Source: JAAYXE01 sp964391195 | Lineage (GTDB): Bacteria; Chloroflexota; Anaerolineae; Anaerolineales; UBA4823 | Length of the DNA stretch: 64,000 bases | Reading direction: 5' to 3' | Assembly: GCA_964391195.1 (NCBI GenBank) | Contig: CAYMLG010000009.1 | Span: forward strand, 1-64,000 | Shown here: positions 49,440 to 58,389 of the stretch, piece after piece | Layout of the letters: the number at the start of each line of letters is the position of its first letter | Position numbering within the stretch: position 1 is the stretch's first letter | The notes under the pieces: generated by a model | Seen by the model: the letters and a program-made list of their open reading frames with translations, nothing else | The model's database searches: none | What the model was told of the DNA's origin: nothing | Made by a program: the position numbers and the translations under genes

Positions 49440-50966
49440 TCACATTTTCTTCAAGTCGTTCCCCATAACGATTTCCGGTTGATCAGGCTTTTTTAGGAGT
49501 TGCTCCCGCAACTGTGCCTTGACCACTTTTCCATGCGCGTTCACCGGCAGCCTGGGGAGAATTGTGATTGCTTTAGGGACCATGTGGCGGGCGAAATGCT
49601 TCTGGCAGTACTCCAGAATTTCCTCCGCCCGCAGCCCGGAGCCTGTTTTTAAGGCCAGGAAGACGTGGATCGCCTCGCCCCGCGTTTCATCCGGCTGCCC
49701 GATGGCTGCCGCTGCGATCACCTCCGGAATCTCCTGGATTTTGGCCTCAATCTCCTGGCTGCTGACCCGGTGCCCGAGCACTTTGATAAAGTCGCTCTTG
49801 CGGTCGGTGATAAAGATGAAACCATCCTCGTCGATCGTGGCCAGGTCGCCGGTCCACAGCCAGCCGTCGCGGAACTTGGCCGCCGTTCCCTCCGGATCGT
49901 CCACATAGCCCGGTGAGATATTGTCCCCTCGGGCGATGATTTCCCCGATCTCCCCCGGCCGTACCTCATCCCCGCTCTCGTTCACCACTCTCAGCTCGAC
50001 CCCCGGGATGCCCCGGCCGATCGAGCCCAGTTTCTCTCTGAGCAGGTGCGGGGGCAGGTAGGAGAGGCGGGCCGTCGCCTCCGTTTGCCCGTACATCACG
50101 TACACCTGGGCACCCGGGGCTGCGTTCGCCAGCTCCTCGATCATCACCTTCGGCAGCTTGCCTCCCGCCTGCTGGATCTTCTTCAATGCCGGGAAGCTGC
50201 GCCGGGCGAAGGAAGTGTTCCTCAGCAGAGTCTGGTAGGTGGAGGGGACGCCTGCGATTCCCGTGCAGGATTGCTCCTCCAGCATATTGAGGGCGGTTTC
50301 AGGGTAAGCAAAGGTGTTGCACAGCGCCATCGAGCCCCCCACCCGCAGGTGGGTGTGCAGCAGGGAAGTCCCGAAGCAGTAGAAGAAGGGGAGCACGACG
50401 AGAATGCGGTCATCCCGTCCCAACTCCAGATATTCGACGATCGAGGTGGTGTTCGCCTGCAGGTTGCGATGCGTGATGCGCACAGCCCGCGGCAAAGCGG
50501 TCGTCCCGGAGGTGAGCATCAAGGCTGCGTCCTGGTCTGGATCGACCGGGATGGAGGCCACCTCCGCGGTTGAGGCCGCGGAGGGGTCCATCTGTTCTTC
50601 TGTTACCAGGGCCAGGCCGGGGAGAAGGCCCTCGTCGAATTTTCGCCTCGATTTCCGGTCGATGAACATCGCCTGGCAGCGCAGGAAGCGCTCTTTGCGT
50701 TGAAAATCTTCAACAGTAGAGACGGTCGAGAAAGGCACGGATACCGCCCCAAGCTTCAAAGTCGCCAGGTATGCCGCCGCCCAGAAAAAGGAATTCTCTG
50801 CGAGCAGCCCCACCCGCTGCCCGCACTGAATACCGGCGCACGCCAGTTGGTGCGCCAACTGGTTCACGGCCCGGCGTAACTCGCGGTAGGTGTAGCGGGC
50901 GGATGAGGTGAGGATGGCGAGGTCGTCGTCCTCACCGTGCTCGAGCAGATAATCGGCTGTGTTCAT
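49440..50966 (-). CDS. Acyl-AMP ligase (ANL superfamily), probable starter activation
   Basis: 508-aa adenylate-forming enzyme that should activate a carboxylic acid as acyl-AMP and load it on a carrier thiol. A3 motif LTSGTTALPRA (151-161; Ala-Leu-Pro-Arg instead of Gly-x-Pro-Lys), A5 YGQTEATARLSY, A7 WTGDLATIDEDG and RKSDFIKVLGHR, and A10 NAHGK (Lys480, the adenylation lysine). It overlaps the preceding carrier-protein gene by 4 nt, which strongly suggests the two work as a pair. The fatty-acyl, aryl or short-chain nature of the substrate cannot be read from sequence by eye. Likely role: supply the starter unit for PKS A. An alternative is acylation of a sugar precursor. Confidence 0.92.
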   Translation of the reverse strand: MNTADYLLEHGEDDDLAILTSSARYTYRELRRAVNQLAHQLACAGIQCGQRVGLLAENSFFWAAAYLATLKLGAVSVPFSTVSTVEDFQRKERFLRCQAMFIDRKSRRKFDEGLLPGLALVTEEQMDPSAASTAEVASIPVDPDQDAALMLTSGTTALPRAVRITHRNLQANTTSIVEYLELGRDDRILVVLPFFYCFGTSLLHTHLRVGGSMALCNTFAYPETALNMLEEQSCTGIAGVPSTYQTLLRNTSFARRSFPALKKIQQAGGKLPKVMIEELANAAPGAQVYVMYGQTEATARLSYLPPHLLREKLGSIGRGIPGVELRVVNESGDEVRPGEIGEIIARGDNISPGYVDDPEGTAAKFRDGWLWTGDLATIDEDGFIFITDRKSDFIKVLGHRVSSQEIEAKIQEIPEVIAAAAIGQPDETRGEAIHVFLALKTGSGLRAEEILEYCQKHFARHMVPKAITILPRLPVNAHGKVVKAQLREQLLKKPDQPEIVMGNDLKKM

Positions 50967-51217
50967 GCCACTTTCACTGTCTTTCTGCGGATGTAATCGG
51001 CCAACCGGCTGACCGAGTCAAAGTTATCTGGCACAATATCGGTATCATCGACGGTGATCCCGAACCGTTCTTCGATAAACATCACCAGTTCCATTACCCC
51101 CTGGGAATCAACGATCCCTTCCTCCAGGAAGGAAGCGGTGTCGCCATAGCGGAATCCGTCATTGCTGAACAGAATGTTCTTCGCGATGTAGTCCCTTATC
51201 TCAGCTTCGTGATTCAT
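50963..51217 (-). CDS. Stand-alone acyl carrier protein
   Basis: 84-aa acidic helical protein with the phosphopantetheine attachment Ser38 in EGIVDSQGVMEL, the usual length for a discrete ACP/PCP. The start has a GAGAGG site just upstream. It is the first gene of the 51217-46673 run and overlaps the acyl-AMP ligase (ATGA), so the ligase presumably charges this carrier. It probably delivers the starter to PKS A, which lacks an N-terminal docking helix and a loading didomain. A phosphopantetheinyl transferase is needed but is not encoded in the window. Confidence 0.93.
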   Translation of the reverse strand: MNHEAEIRDYIAKNILFSNDGFRYGDTASFLEEGIVDSQGVMELVMFIEERFGITVDDTDIVPDNFDSVSRLADYIRRKTVKVA

Positions 51218-51654
51218 CTTTTCCTCTCTATCTGATCAATTCTGGATCTCTAACCCCACTAGAATCGAAAGATTTCCTCTTTCGTTGATCGACGTTCTCA
51301 TCCCCCTGTCAATCCCCACTTTGCCGTATTCGCTGGTTCAAGCTGTACTTTCAGCCGTGGAAACCCATTCATCTGCCGGGCCGCTCCGCTGTCCGGGTGT
51401 TTGTTGCCCACCAGTCGCGCCTGCGGTCACCGCTACTGCTATTAACGACAAAATGGGAAAAATGTAACACTTTACAGATTAGTAATTAATTTTTGCCTGG
51501 TTCTATGCTATGTTAAGGGGAGTTGAATTGGACTAAACCTAGGCAAGTTATAGAGTGCTGGGCCAGTTCACCATCCAATCCTTAGGTCGCCATGAGGGGA
51601 GAATTAAAAGGCGCCTGCTTCCACAGAGAGAAATAGCTTACGAGGAGTGAGTAT
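51218..51654. promoter_or_regulatory. Divergent promoter region between ACP operon and propeller gene
   Basis: 437 nt without a credible gene, AT-rich between ~51455 and 51560. It must hold promoters for both the minus-strand ACP/ligase run and the plus-strand gene at 51655. A perfect inverted repeat CGAAAGA-TTTCC-TCTTTCG lies at 51266-51284, ~50 nt upstream of the ACP start, and is a candidate operator. No -35/-10 pair could be assigned with confidence. GAGGAG 8 nt before 51655 is the ribosome site of the plus-strand gene. Confidence 0.5.
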
Positions 51655-54381
51655 ATGAGCCGATACACTACCCGTTCCCTTTCCCTGCTGTTAATCCTTA
51701 CGATCTGGATAACCACTTTTTGCCAGATTGCCTTCGTCCCCACTCCGGGCGCTGCCGACCCGGGGGCAAATGGTTCCGTTTATCTCCCATATGTCACCCG
51801 GCCTGCCAGTTCGGACCCTGGGGTTCCTGGAGGCCCTGGAACCCCCTCCGACCCCGGCGCATCGGGAGACGGCCAGTGGTCGATGGCCGGAGCGAACCCT
51901 GAACGAACTTCCTGGGTCGAAGAAGAGGTCAAGGGAAACTTGCGTCCTGCCTGGTATAAACCCTTCGAACCCTACATTCTACCCAAGGTTCAGATCATCA
52001 CGGCCAACAACCTGCTCTATATTTCCACCTCCCGAGGCCTGTATGCTCTAGATGCGGTCACCGGGGAAGAGCGCTGGGTCTACCCCACCGAGCTTCCTCT
52101 CGGCCACTCGCCGACAATCGCCGGCGGGGTCGCCTTTGTCGGCGGGTATGACCACAAGCTCCACGCCGTGGATGCCTTGACCGGCCAGGGTCTGTGGACC
52201 TTTGAGGCCGGGGCCGGGTTCGACACCAACCCCCTGGTTGTCGAGGGGAAGGTTTTTCTTGGCAATCGCGACGGCAACTTCTACGCCATCCATGCCGAAG
52301 GGCCTTCCCGTGGGCAGCAAGCCTGGAAATTCCAGGCCGGCGCCCCGGTGCTGTATTCCGCGGCTTACAAGGACGGCGTAGTGTTTTTCGCCGCCAACAA
52401 CGGCTATGCTTATGCCCTGGATGCCGGCACCGGGGAACAGGTGTGGAGATCGGACCCGCTGCCCGGGTCTGGCTTCCAGTCCTGGTGGCCGGTTGTTTAT
52501 GGCGACCGGGTGATCTTTGCCGGCAGCAATAATTACCGCGTCCTCGAGCCCGGCCTGCACACACAGCTCTCCAGGCTGGATACCGCCGAGGTCTTTCCCA
52601 ACCACAATAACGATCCGCGCGGGACACTGATCGGCCCCTCCGGCAATGTGCCCGGGAATTGGGTGGCCGGCACCATGACCGTAGACGCCTCGGCGGCCCT
52701 CAATTATCTGCAGTCCAAGCCCTGGCGCCGCACCTACTTCGTCCTCGACCGCTCCACCGGCGAGGAGCGGGAGGTCGCTCCGGTGCTGTGGACCGGCACT
52801 CACAGCGGCAACCGCTACCCCCCAGTGGTCGGCGGAGACGGGGTGCTTTACCAGCAGAACAACTATATGTCGGACCCGAACATCAATGGCGGGCAGGTTT
52901 CCGGTTGGATGCTGGGCACCCCCTATATCAGCATCGTTACCGGAGATTGGGCTGCGGTGGATGAGCCGCACGCTTTCTCCGCCGGTGGAAATGTGATCTA
53001 CTGGAACCTGTGCTGCGACCGCCAGGCCGGCGGCATCGACATCTCCCGCCCGCTGCAGGCGCCCGGGTCGGGTTCCGGAGGCCGGGAATGGACCTACTTC
53101 AGCTACGATCTCTACCGCGTCGCGCCCGGCTACGACCAGCAGATTTATAACGAGTTCCGGTCCGCGAACGACTACGGGTCCGAGACGATGGTGTACGGCA
53201 GCGAAGATGGGGTCTACGGCTATCACGGCGATCAGAACCCACCCGTTCCATATAACGGCCGGCTGTACATGCACCGCGGCAACGTGGTGTTCGCCTTCGC
53301 CCCGGGAGGCGGGGCTTCCTCGCCGCTGCCGGTGGCGAAAACTGTGCCTGTCCAAAACGCCGGCATCTCCAAGAGCGACGACCAGCTCCGGGCGATGCTC
53401 GCTGCTCAGGTGCAGCAGATGATCGATGCGGGGCATTTGCAGCCGGGATACAACGTCGAAGGCCTGATCAACAGCCGCGCCCGGGACTGCGCCGACCTGT
53501 TGGGGGATTACTTCCACCATCCGGGCGACACGCTGCTGACCCTCAGCCTGGCGCTGCCCCATCTTCCCCAGAACCTGCAGCAGCAGGTGAAAGACTACAT
53601 GCAGGCCGAGTTCAGCGCTTACCCCCCATACCGGTACAACCACATCGGCTGGAGGAACGGGGAGCCGCGGGAGTACACCGCCCGGCCGCCCGAGTTCGAA
53701 TCGGACCGGGCCAGCTATGGCCCCCAGGAGGAGGTCTACAATTTCCCGGGCTGGCGCTTCGCCCCCCACGCGTTCTATGCTCTGTGGAAATACGCCGAGG
53801 TGTTCCCGAACGAGGCCAGGAACATCTTTAATGCCGCCCGAGACGAGCTCCCCTCGGTTCCCGGGGACAATGCGCTGCGCGAGATGCCGCACATGCAGAA
53901 CGCCTTCATCGCCGGCTACACCGGCTATCTCGAGCTGCAGAAACTGGCCGGCGAGAATCCCTCGTCCAATGTCCAGTCCGAGTTGAACCGGCTGAAGAAC
54001 TTCCGGGTCTCCAACTTCACCATCGAGGTGGATGAAGAGCCCAGGAGCTACTGCCGCAGCCTCAACGTCTCGCGGAACTTCCTGTACATGGTCCCCGAAC
54101 TGGCGGACCATCTGCGGGCCAACGCCGGGCCCCAGGTCCAGGCGGCGCTGTCCGAGTACGAGCGGATCGCCCCCTACTGGTTCGTCACCCGCGCCCCGGT
54201 CGCCTTTGGTGAAGGCGCCACCGCTCACCTCTACGATGCCTTCTCCCTGTTCCAGGCCCGGGCGCTGATCCTGGGTAACTCGCGACAGGAGCTGCTCAAA
54301 TACCTGGATGTACCCGCTTTCAAGGTCGGGGATCTCTTCTACATCCAGAAGCTGATCATGATTTTGGAAGCCGGTGGCTAA
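51655..54381 (+). CDS. Secreted PQQ-type beta-propeller protein with helical C-terminal domain
   Basis: 908-aa exported protein. Signal peptide (~1-33), then VYLPYVTR, then a Gly/Pro/Asp-rich linker (~50-72). Residues ~75-550 carry repeated blades of the type LYALDAVTGEERW, LHAVDALTGQGLW and YALDAGTGEQVW, the hallmark of PQQ/quinoprotein-like propellers. No heme-binding CxxCH was seen, and a dehydrogenase function is not supported. Residues ~560-908 are largely helical, with Trp/Tyr-rich segments (YNHIGWRNGEPREY, NFPGWRFAPHAFYALWKYAE) resembling an alpha/alpha-toroid glycan-processing fold. This is a weak inference. It is the only plus-strand gene here, transcribed divergently from the ACP operon, with a terminator at its 3' end. 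Function unknown; surface glycan binding or processing fits the context. Confidence 0.85.
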   Translation: MSRYTTRSLSLLLILTIWITTFCQIAFVPTPGAADPGANGSVYLPYVTRPASSDPGVPGGPGTPSDPGASGDGQWSMAGANPERTSWVEEEVKGNLRPAWYKPFEPYILPKVQIITANNLLYISTSRGLYALDAVTGEERWVYPTELPLGHSPTIAGGVAFVGGYDHKLHAVDALTGQGLWTFEAGAGFDTNPLVVEGKVFLGNRDGNFYAIHAEGPSRGQQAWKFQAGAPVLYSAAYKDGVVFFAANNGYAYALDAGTGEQVWRSDPLPGSGFQSWWPVVYGDRVIFAGSNNYRVLEPGLHTQLSRLDTAEVFPNHNNDPRGTLIGPSGNVPGNWVAGTMTVDASAALNYLQSKPWRRTYFVLDRSTGEEREVAPVLWTGTHSGNRYPPVVGGDGVLYQQNNYMSDPNINGGQVSGWMLGTPYISIVTGDWAAVDEPHAFSAGGNVIYWNLCCDRQAGGIDISRPLQAPGSGSGGREWTYFSYDLYRVAPGYDQQIYNEFRSANDYGSETMVYGSEDGVYGYHGDQNPPVPYNGRLYMHRGNVVFAFAPGGGASSPLPVAKTVPVQNAGISKSDDQLRAMLAAQVQQMIDAGHLQPGYNVEGLINSRARDCADLLGDYFHHPGDTLLTLSLALPHLPQNLQQQVKDYMQAEFSAYPPYRYNHIGWRNGEPREYTARPPEFESDRASYGPQEEVYNFPGWRFAPHAFYALWKYAEVFPNEARNIFNAARDELPSVPGDNALREMPHMQNAFIAGYTGYLELQKLAGENPSSNVQSELNRLKNFRVSNFTIEVDEEPRSYCRSLNVSRNFLYMVPELADHLRANAGPQVQAALSEYERIAPYWFVTRAPVAFGEGATAHLYDAFSLFQARALILGNSRQELLKYLDVPAFKVGDLFYIQKLIMILEAGG

Positions 54382-54422
54382 GCCAGAGGCTAAGCCACCG
54401 GCCAGCCGGTGATGCGCGCGAG

Positions 54423-54474
54423 AAGCGGTGGGCGGCCGGGCCTTTTCGCAGGGCTCGGCCTGTCCGCCGCTTTT
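54423..54474 (+). terminator. Intrinsic terminator after the propeller gene
   Basis: A long GC-rich imperfect hairpin has arms at 54423-54442 and 54452-54472 (AAGCGG...GGCC against GGC...CCGCTT) around a TTTTCGCAG loop, and is followed by TTTT on the plus strand. It lies 40 nt after the stop at 54381 and directly abuts the convergent gene ending at 54478, so it may act for both. A second inverted repeat (54370-54379 with 54393-54402) overlaps the stop codon. Confidence 0.7.
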
Positions 54475-54477
54475 CAT

Positions 54478-55911
54478 TTAGCTCTCCTCCTTCTTGCGAA
54501 GGGTTTTTTCGATCACAATCAATCCGCCAAAGAACATCCACCCCACCAGGCTCGACCGGGTCCCATCCAGGCCGACATTGTAGACGAAGGGGATCACCCA
54601 ATCGCCCAGCATAGCCCCGGCCAGGGTGCCGGCTGTGGCTCCGACGGCCGAGAGCACGAAAGCCCGTGCGAAGCCATCGGGCAAGGCGTTGCGCAGACGC
54701 AGCGCCAACCCGGCGGCTTCGGCGTGGAACCATAAAAAGCAAGCCATGCCCAGCGCTCCGGTTTGCGCCAGGATGTCCACATAGTTGTTGTGAGAGTTAT
54801 ACGGGACCCACCAGCCCATGATGGGCGTGTAGGCGGATTGCCAGTAATAGTTCGCCGGCCCCAGGCCGAGGAAGGGGCTGACCTTGATCATCTGCAAGAG
54901 GTTCGCCCAGGCGGCCAGGCGGGTGGTGAGGCTGTACTCGTTGTCGCCCACCATCACAAAGCCAACCACCTTATCAAGCTGGGTGAGGGCGCCCAATACG
55001 GCCAGCGCCCCAACGAAAATGCTGAGGTTTGGGGCCCCCACGGCGAAAGTCACCGCGATGGCGATCAGCGGCGGCATCCAACCGGAAGTCCACGACTGGC
55101 CAACGATCATACGCACGAAGAGTAGAAACACGAAGATCGTCCCTAACAGAACCCGCTGGCGAGTGGTCAGCGTCCCGTTGAAGACCATCTGTCCGAACGG
55201 CAGCACCAGGGCCCAGATCCAGAAGACGCTGCCGGAGAGGCCGCTGGGGATGATGGGCAAGAGGTTGAGCGAAAATGCGCCGCCGAGGCGCCGTATGGCG
55301 GACAGCACGGCCAGAACCAGGACGATCCACACCATGCGTTCCAGCCACTTGATATCTTTAATCTGGTGAGCCACGAGCAGGAAAGCCAGCGCCGAGAGCA
55401 GGTAAATAGCCAGTCCACCGATGCGGGCTGTGATCGAAGCGGTGTGGATGTTGATCAACATCGTCGGGTTGCCGAGGATAAAAGCCGCCAATGCCACCGC
55501 GCTCAACGCCAGAATCGGGGGGATGGTCCTGGAACGGACCAGCCGGAAGCTCCGCTGCCGCCACATATCCAGGAACCACAACCCCACCATCAATACCAGG
55601 ACGATCACCGGCGGGGGTAGGGCGCTGCCCGTGCCGGTGCCGAGTGCGAAGGGGATGCTCCCGGCTGTGATCAATATCGCCAGAATACCCGCCTCCGGCC
55701 GCTTGAGCAGATACAGCACCGTGCCGATCCCCATCAGGAGCGCCACGACCAGCACCAGGAGCAAGACAAGGTAGGTCACATTGGTTGTGAGCAGTGCGGG
55801 GACCATGCTGAACAAGATAGCGCCAAGGATGATGGCGGCCCGCAGCAGCCATGGGTGCTGATAGAAGATCAGGTCCAGAGATGGTATCCGCGAAATCAAA
55901 AGCCTTCTCAT
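54478..55911 (-). CDS. Wzy / O-antigen ligase family membrane protein
   Basis: 477-aa polytopic protein with roughly 12 hydrophobic segments and a larger loop near residues 340-385 reading FLGLGPANYYW...SHNNYVDILAQTGALG. This is the Wzy_C/O-antigen-ligase signature (conserved His and Asn in the periplasmic loop). Family members polymerise repeat units or ligate a glycan to a lipid or protein acceptor on the outer face of the membrane. It is the last gene of the minus-strand glycan block, 11 nt after a glycosyltransferase. The acceptor could be a polyketide-derived lipid in view of the neighbouring PKS, but it could also be an unrelated exopolysaccharide. Confidence 0.85.
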   Translation of the reverse strand: MRRLLISRIPSLDLIFYQHPWLLRAAIILGAILFSMVPALLTTNVTYLVLLLVLVVALLMGIGTVLYLLKRPEAGILAILITAGSIPFALGTGTGSALPPPVIVLVLMVGLWFLDMWRQRSFRLVRSRTIPPILALSAVALAAFILGNPTMLINIHTASITARIGGLAIYLLSALAFLLVAHQIKDIKWLERMVWIVLVLAVLSAIRRLGGAFSLNLLPIIPSGLSGSVFWIWALVLPFGQMVFNGTLTTRQRVLLGTIFVFLLFVRMIVGQSWTSGWMPPLIAIAVTFAVGAPNLSIFVGALAVLGALTQLDKVVGFVMVGDNEYSLTTRLAAWANLLQMIKVSPFLGLGPANYYWQSAYTPIMGWWVPYNSHNNYVDILAQTGALGMACFLWFHAEAAGLALRLRNALPDGFARAFVLSAVGATAGTLAGAMLGDWVIPFVYNVGLDGTRSSLVGWMFFGGLIVIEKTLRKKEES

Positions 55912-55922
55912 ACGGTAAGTGG

Positions 55923-57263
55923 TTATTTATCGGCGCCGGTTAGCTGCCACAGGGTTTGCCTCAGGATGGCCCGACCGTGGTACGAAAGCTCGCTTAACTG
56001 GTCATTTAGAGTACGCTCTACGTGATCTGGCGCGTGCTTCGGGTTTTTCACCCACGAGCGCAGGGTTTCGGTGGTGCTGGTGAAAGAGAACATCCCCCGG
56101 GCCAACTCGAGAGAACGCTGCGAGAGAAGATCCCGCAGGGGAGGGTTCTGGCTCAGCCTGAGGATGTTCTCCCCCAGGCAGGCCCAGTCTCCAATCGAAA
56201 ACACCAGCGCGGCCTGCTTCTCCTCGAGTTGGTAACTGAGCTCGCTGCCCAGGCTGGTCACCACCGGTAAACCGGCGGCCATCATCTCCAGCAGGCGCGT
56301 CCGCGTCCCGTAGATGGTCTCATAATGCAGGGCGTCGATATTCAACCCCACATCGCTCTCGGCATAGTAATGCGGGATCTCGTCCCAGGGGCGCCAGCCA
56401 AGCATATGGTAGCGCTCTTTGAAGGATGAGCGCCCGATCCGTTCCAGGAAGCGGTTGTAGACGTTATCCGGAGCCTTATAGGTGCTGGCCCCCACCGACA
56501 CAAAGTGAATTTTGGGGTTGGCGGTCATCGCCCATTCCAGGGCGGCGAACAGCGTGTCGATATCGGTCCAGGTGTTGTACCCCCCGCACCACAGGACGGT
56601 GAAATCGTCCGGGGAAACGCCCATCTTGCCCAACCAGGGCCGCTTCGGCCGCCGCTCGGGTTCGAGCTCGATGGGCGCTGCACCGGGCAAGATGACCTGC
56701 ACGAAGGGGTACCCGAATGACTGCACGTTCAGCCGCCCGGCCATGGCCAATTCGCCCACTAACATGTGTCCTTGCGGCCCGCCGCAGGCGGAGAACACAT
56801 CCCCCATCTCCAGGATCCGCTGGTTGAACTGGATGGTTGTCGGGATGCCGCGGTTCGACCCAGAGCGGAAGCTGGCCGCCTGCTGGATGGTCAGCATGTC
56901 GCCATAGATGTCCATCCACACCGGAGTGCGGGTGTGCAGCCGGGTGGCATACAGGCAAGGGTAGAAGTTTACCGCGACCACGCAGTCTGGCTGGAACCGG
57001 TCGTGAATGGACTGCAGCTTTTTCACCCAGCCCGGGCGCCCGAAAGCGATCTGGTGGTATTCCAGCCGCTCCTGCCAGGCGGCGGGGATATCCGGCTCGG
57101 GCTGCGGCTGCCCGGGCTTTTCGGCGACCGCAGCCAGGCAGACCCTATGCCCATCCAGGATCAGCGGCTCCAGGAACTGCCAGGTGCGGTAGTTCGCCGC
57201 CTCTGTTTTTTGCCCCTTGTTGAACAGCGGGGGGGCGTATCCGAGGAGAAGTATCTTCTTCAT
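55923..57263 (-). CDS. Glycosyltransferase, GT4-like (GT-B fold)
   Basis: 446-aa cytosolic or membrane-associated glycosyltransferase. It has an N-terminal Rossmann start (KKILLLGYAPPLFNKG), the interdomain region VLWCGGYNTWTDIDTLFAALEWA, and a C-terminal donor-binding half with YGTRTRLLEMMAAGLPVVTS. The expected E(x7)E is not fully canonical, so donor and family are uncertain. No signal peptide or membrane segment. It starts 2 nt after the epimerase stop (TGATATG arrangement), so it is translationally coupled to it and may use the sugar that enzyme makes. Confidence 0.87.
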   Translation of the reverse strand: MKKILLLGYAPPLFNKGQKTEAANYRTWQFLEPLILDGHRVCLAAVAEKPGQPQPEPDIPAAWQERLEYHQIAFGRPGWVKKLQSIHDRFQPDCVVAVNFYPCLYATRLHTRTPVWMDIYGDMLTIQQAASFRSGSNRGIPTTIQFNQRILEMGDVFSACGGPQGHMLVGELAMAGRLNVQSFGYPFVQVILPGAAPIELEPERRPKRPWLGKMGVSPDDFTVLWCGGYNTWTDIDTLFAALEWAMTANPKIHFVSVGASTYKAPDNVYNRFLERIGRSSFKERYHMLGWRPWDEIPHYYAESDVGLNIDALHYETIYGTRTRLLEMMAAGLPVVTSLGSELSYQLEEKQAALVFSIGDWACLGENILRLSQNPPLRDLLSQRSLELARGMFSFTSTTETLRSWVKNPKHAPDHVERTLNDQLSELSYHGRAILRQTLWQLTGADK

Positions 57264-57264
57264 A

Positions 57265-58305
57265 TCACAAATGCGCGAACAGGTGCCGGTGCGACCGCAC
57301 CCAGGCGAAAACTTTCTCTAACCCCTCTTCGACGGATACTTTGGGGCGCCAATCCAGCTCCAGGGCGGCTTTCTGGATGTCGGATATGTACGCCAACTGG
57401 TCGCCGGGCCGCCATTCGCTGTACTGGACCGGAACCGGCTCTCCGGCCAGTTTTTCCAACATGGGTCCAAACTCTGCCCAGATGCTGATCGTCTGCTCCG
57501 GCCCTCCGCCGATGTTATAGACCTGGCCTGCAGCCGTGTCGATCTTCTGGATCGCTGCCTCGTAGGCATCGAGCAGATCTTCGATGAAGAGAATATCGCG
57601 CACCTGCTTCCCGTTGCCGTAGATCGAGATCGGGCGCTTCTTCAGGGCGGCGATCATGAACCACACCACCCAGCCCTGGTCTTCGATCCCAAACTGCCGG
57701 TAGCCGTAGATGCAGCTCTGGCGCATCACGACCGTCCTCAGCCCGTAAATGCGGGCGTAATCCCGGGTGTACTGGTCTCCGGCGCCCTTGGAGCAGCCGT
57801 AGGGGGAGTGGAAGTCGAGTGGTTGAGTCTCCGGCACCCCGCAGGGCAGGTCGGCGAAGCGGTAGCGGGTCTCGTCCTCTACGATGCGCACACCTTCCAG
57901 CCCGCCGTACACCTTGTTCGTGCTGGAGAACAGGAAGACCGGGTCGTTCCCGGCGATGCGCGCCGCCTCCAGGGCGTTGAACGTGCCCAGGGCATTCGCT
58001 TCGAAATCCTGGCGAGGGTTTATCACCGAGGTGGTGACCGCTACCTGGCCGGCCAGATGGTATACCCGCTTCACACCGGCGCTGGCCTGGCACAGCGCCT
58101 CGAAATTGGTGAGATCTTCGGCGAACAATTGGAAGGAATCGGGGCCGTGCTGCTCCCGCAGCCAGGCGAGGTTGGCCTGGCAGCCCGAGCGGGAGAGGTT
58201 GTCGAAGATGCGAACCTTGTAACCTTGCTGGATGAGCCGGTTGGCGAGGTTGGAGCCGATAAATCCCGCTCCGCCGGTGATGAGAACTGCTGGTTTGTTA
58301 TTCAT
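57265..58305 (-). CDS. NAD-dependent sugar epimerase, CDP-paratose 2-epimerase-like (SDR)
   Basis: 346-aa extended SDR. NAD site TGGAGFIGS (10-18), YHLAGQVAVTTS (82-93), SSTNKVYGG and the catalytic YxxxK as YGCSK (Tyr169, Lys173) after PLDFHSP. Further on, CIYGYRQFGIEDQGWV and GNGKQVRDILFIEDL match what I recall of CDP-paratose/tyvelose 2-epimerases rather than GalE. In that family the reaction is C2 epimerisation of a CDP-3,6-dideoxyhexose. The CDP-dideoxysugar synthesis genes are not in the window, so the substrate could be another nucleotide sugar. Start supported by GAAGAGAG upstream. Confidence 0.9.
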   Translation of the reverse strand: MNNKPAVLITGGAGFIGSNLANRLIQQGYKVRIFDNLSRSGCQANLAWLREQHGPDSFQLFAEDLTNFEALCQASAGVKRVYHLAGQVAVTTSVINPRQDFEANALGTFNALEAARIAGNDPVFLFSSTNKVYGGLEGVRIVEDETRYRFADLPCGVPETQPLDFHSPYGCSKGAGDQYTRDYARIYGLRTVVMRQSCIYGYRQFGIEDQGWVVWFMIAALKKRPISIYGNGKQVRDILFIEDLLDAYEAAIQKIDTAAGQVYNIGGGPEQTISIWAEFGPMLEKLAGEPVPVQYSEWRPGDQLAYISDIQKAALELDWRPKVSVEEGLEKVFAWVRSHRHLFAHL

Positions 58306-58389
58306 GTTATCTCTCTTCTTTGGTTACAGCCAATGTGACCTGTCATCTCAGCCATCATCCGGCTCCGGGCGCACTGCCGGGCCGGTGCC

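Noticed and set aside
51285..51467. 60-codon plus-strand frame in the divergent intergenic region
   Set aside because: No ribosome site, no similarity recognised, and it covers the likely promoter and inverted repeat.
52048..54477. 809-codon open frame on the minus strand, antisense to the propeller gene
   Set aside because: GC-rich coding DNA often leaves the antisense frame open. The translation shows no domain or normal composition, while the plus strand has a signal peptide, clear blades, a ribosome site and a terminator.
54478..55911. Assignment as a flippase (Wzx)
   Set aside because: The large loop with GLGPANYYW and SHNNYVDILAQTG fits the Wzy_C/O-antigen ligase family rather than Wzx.
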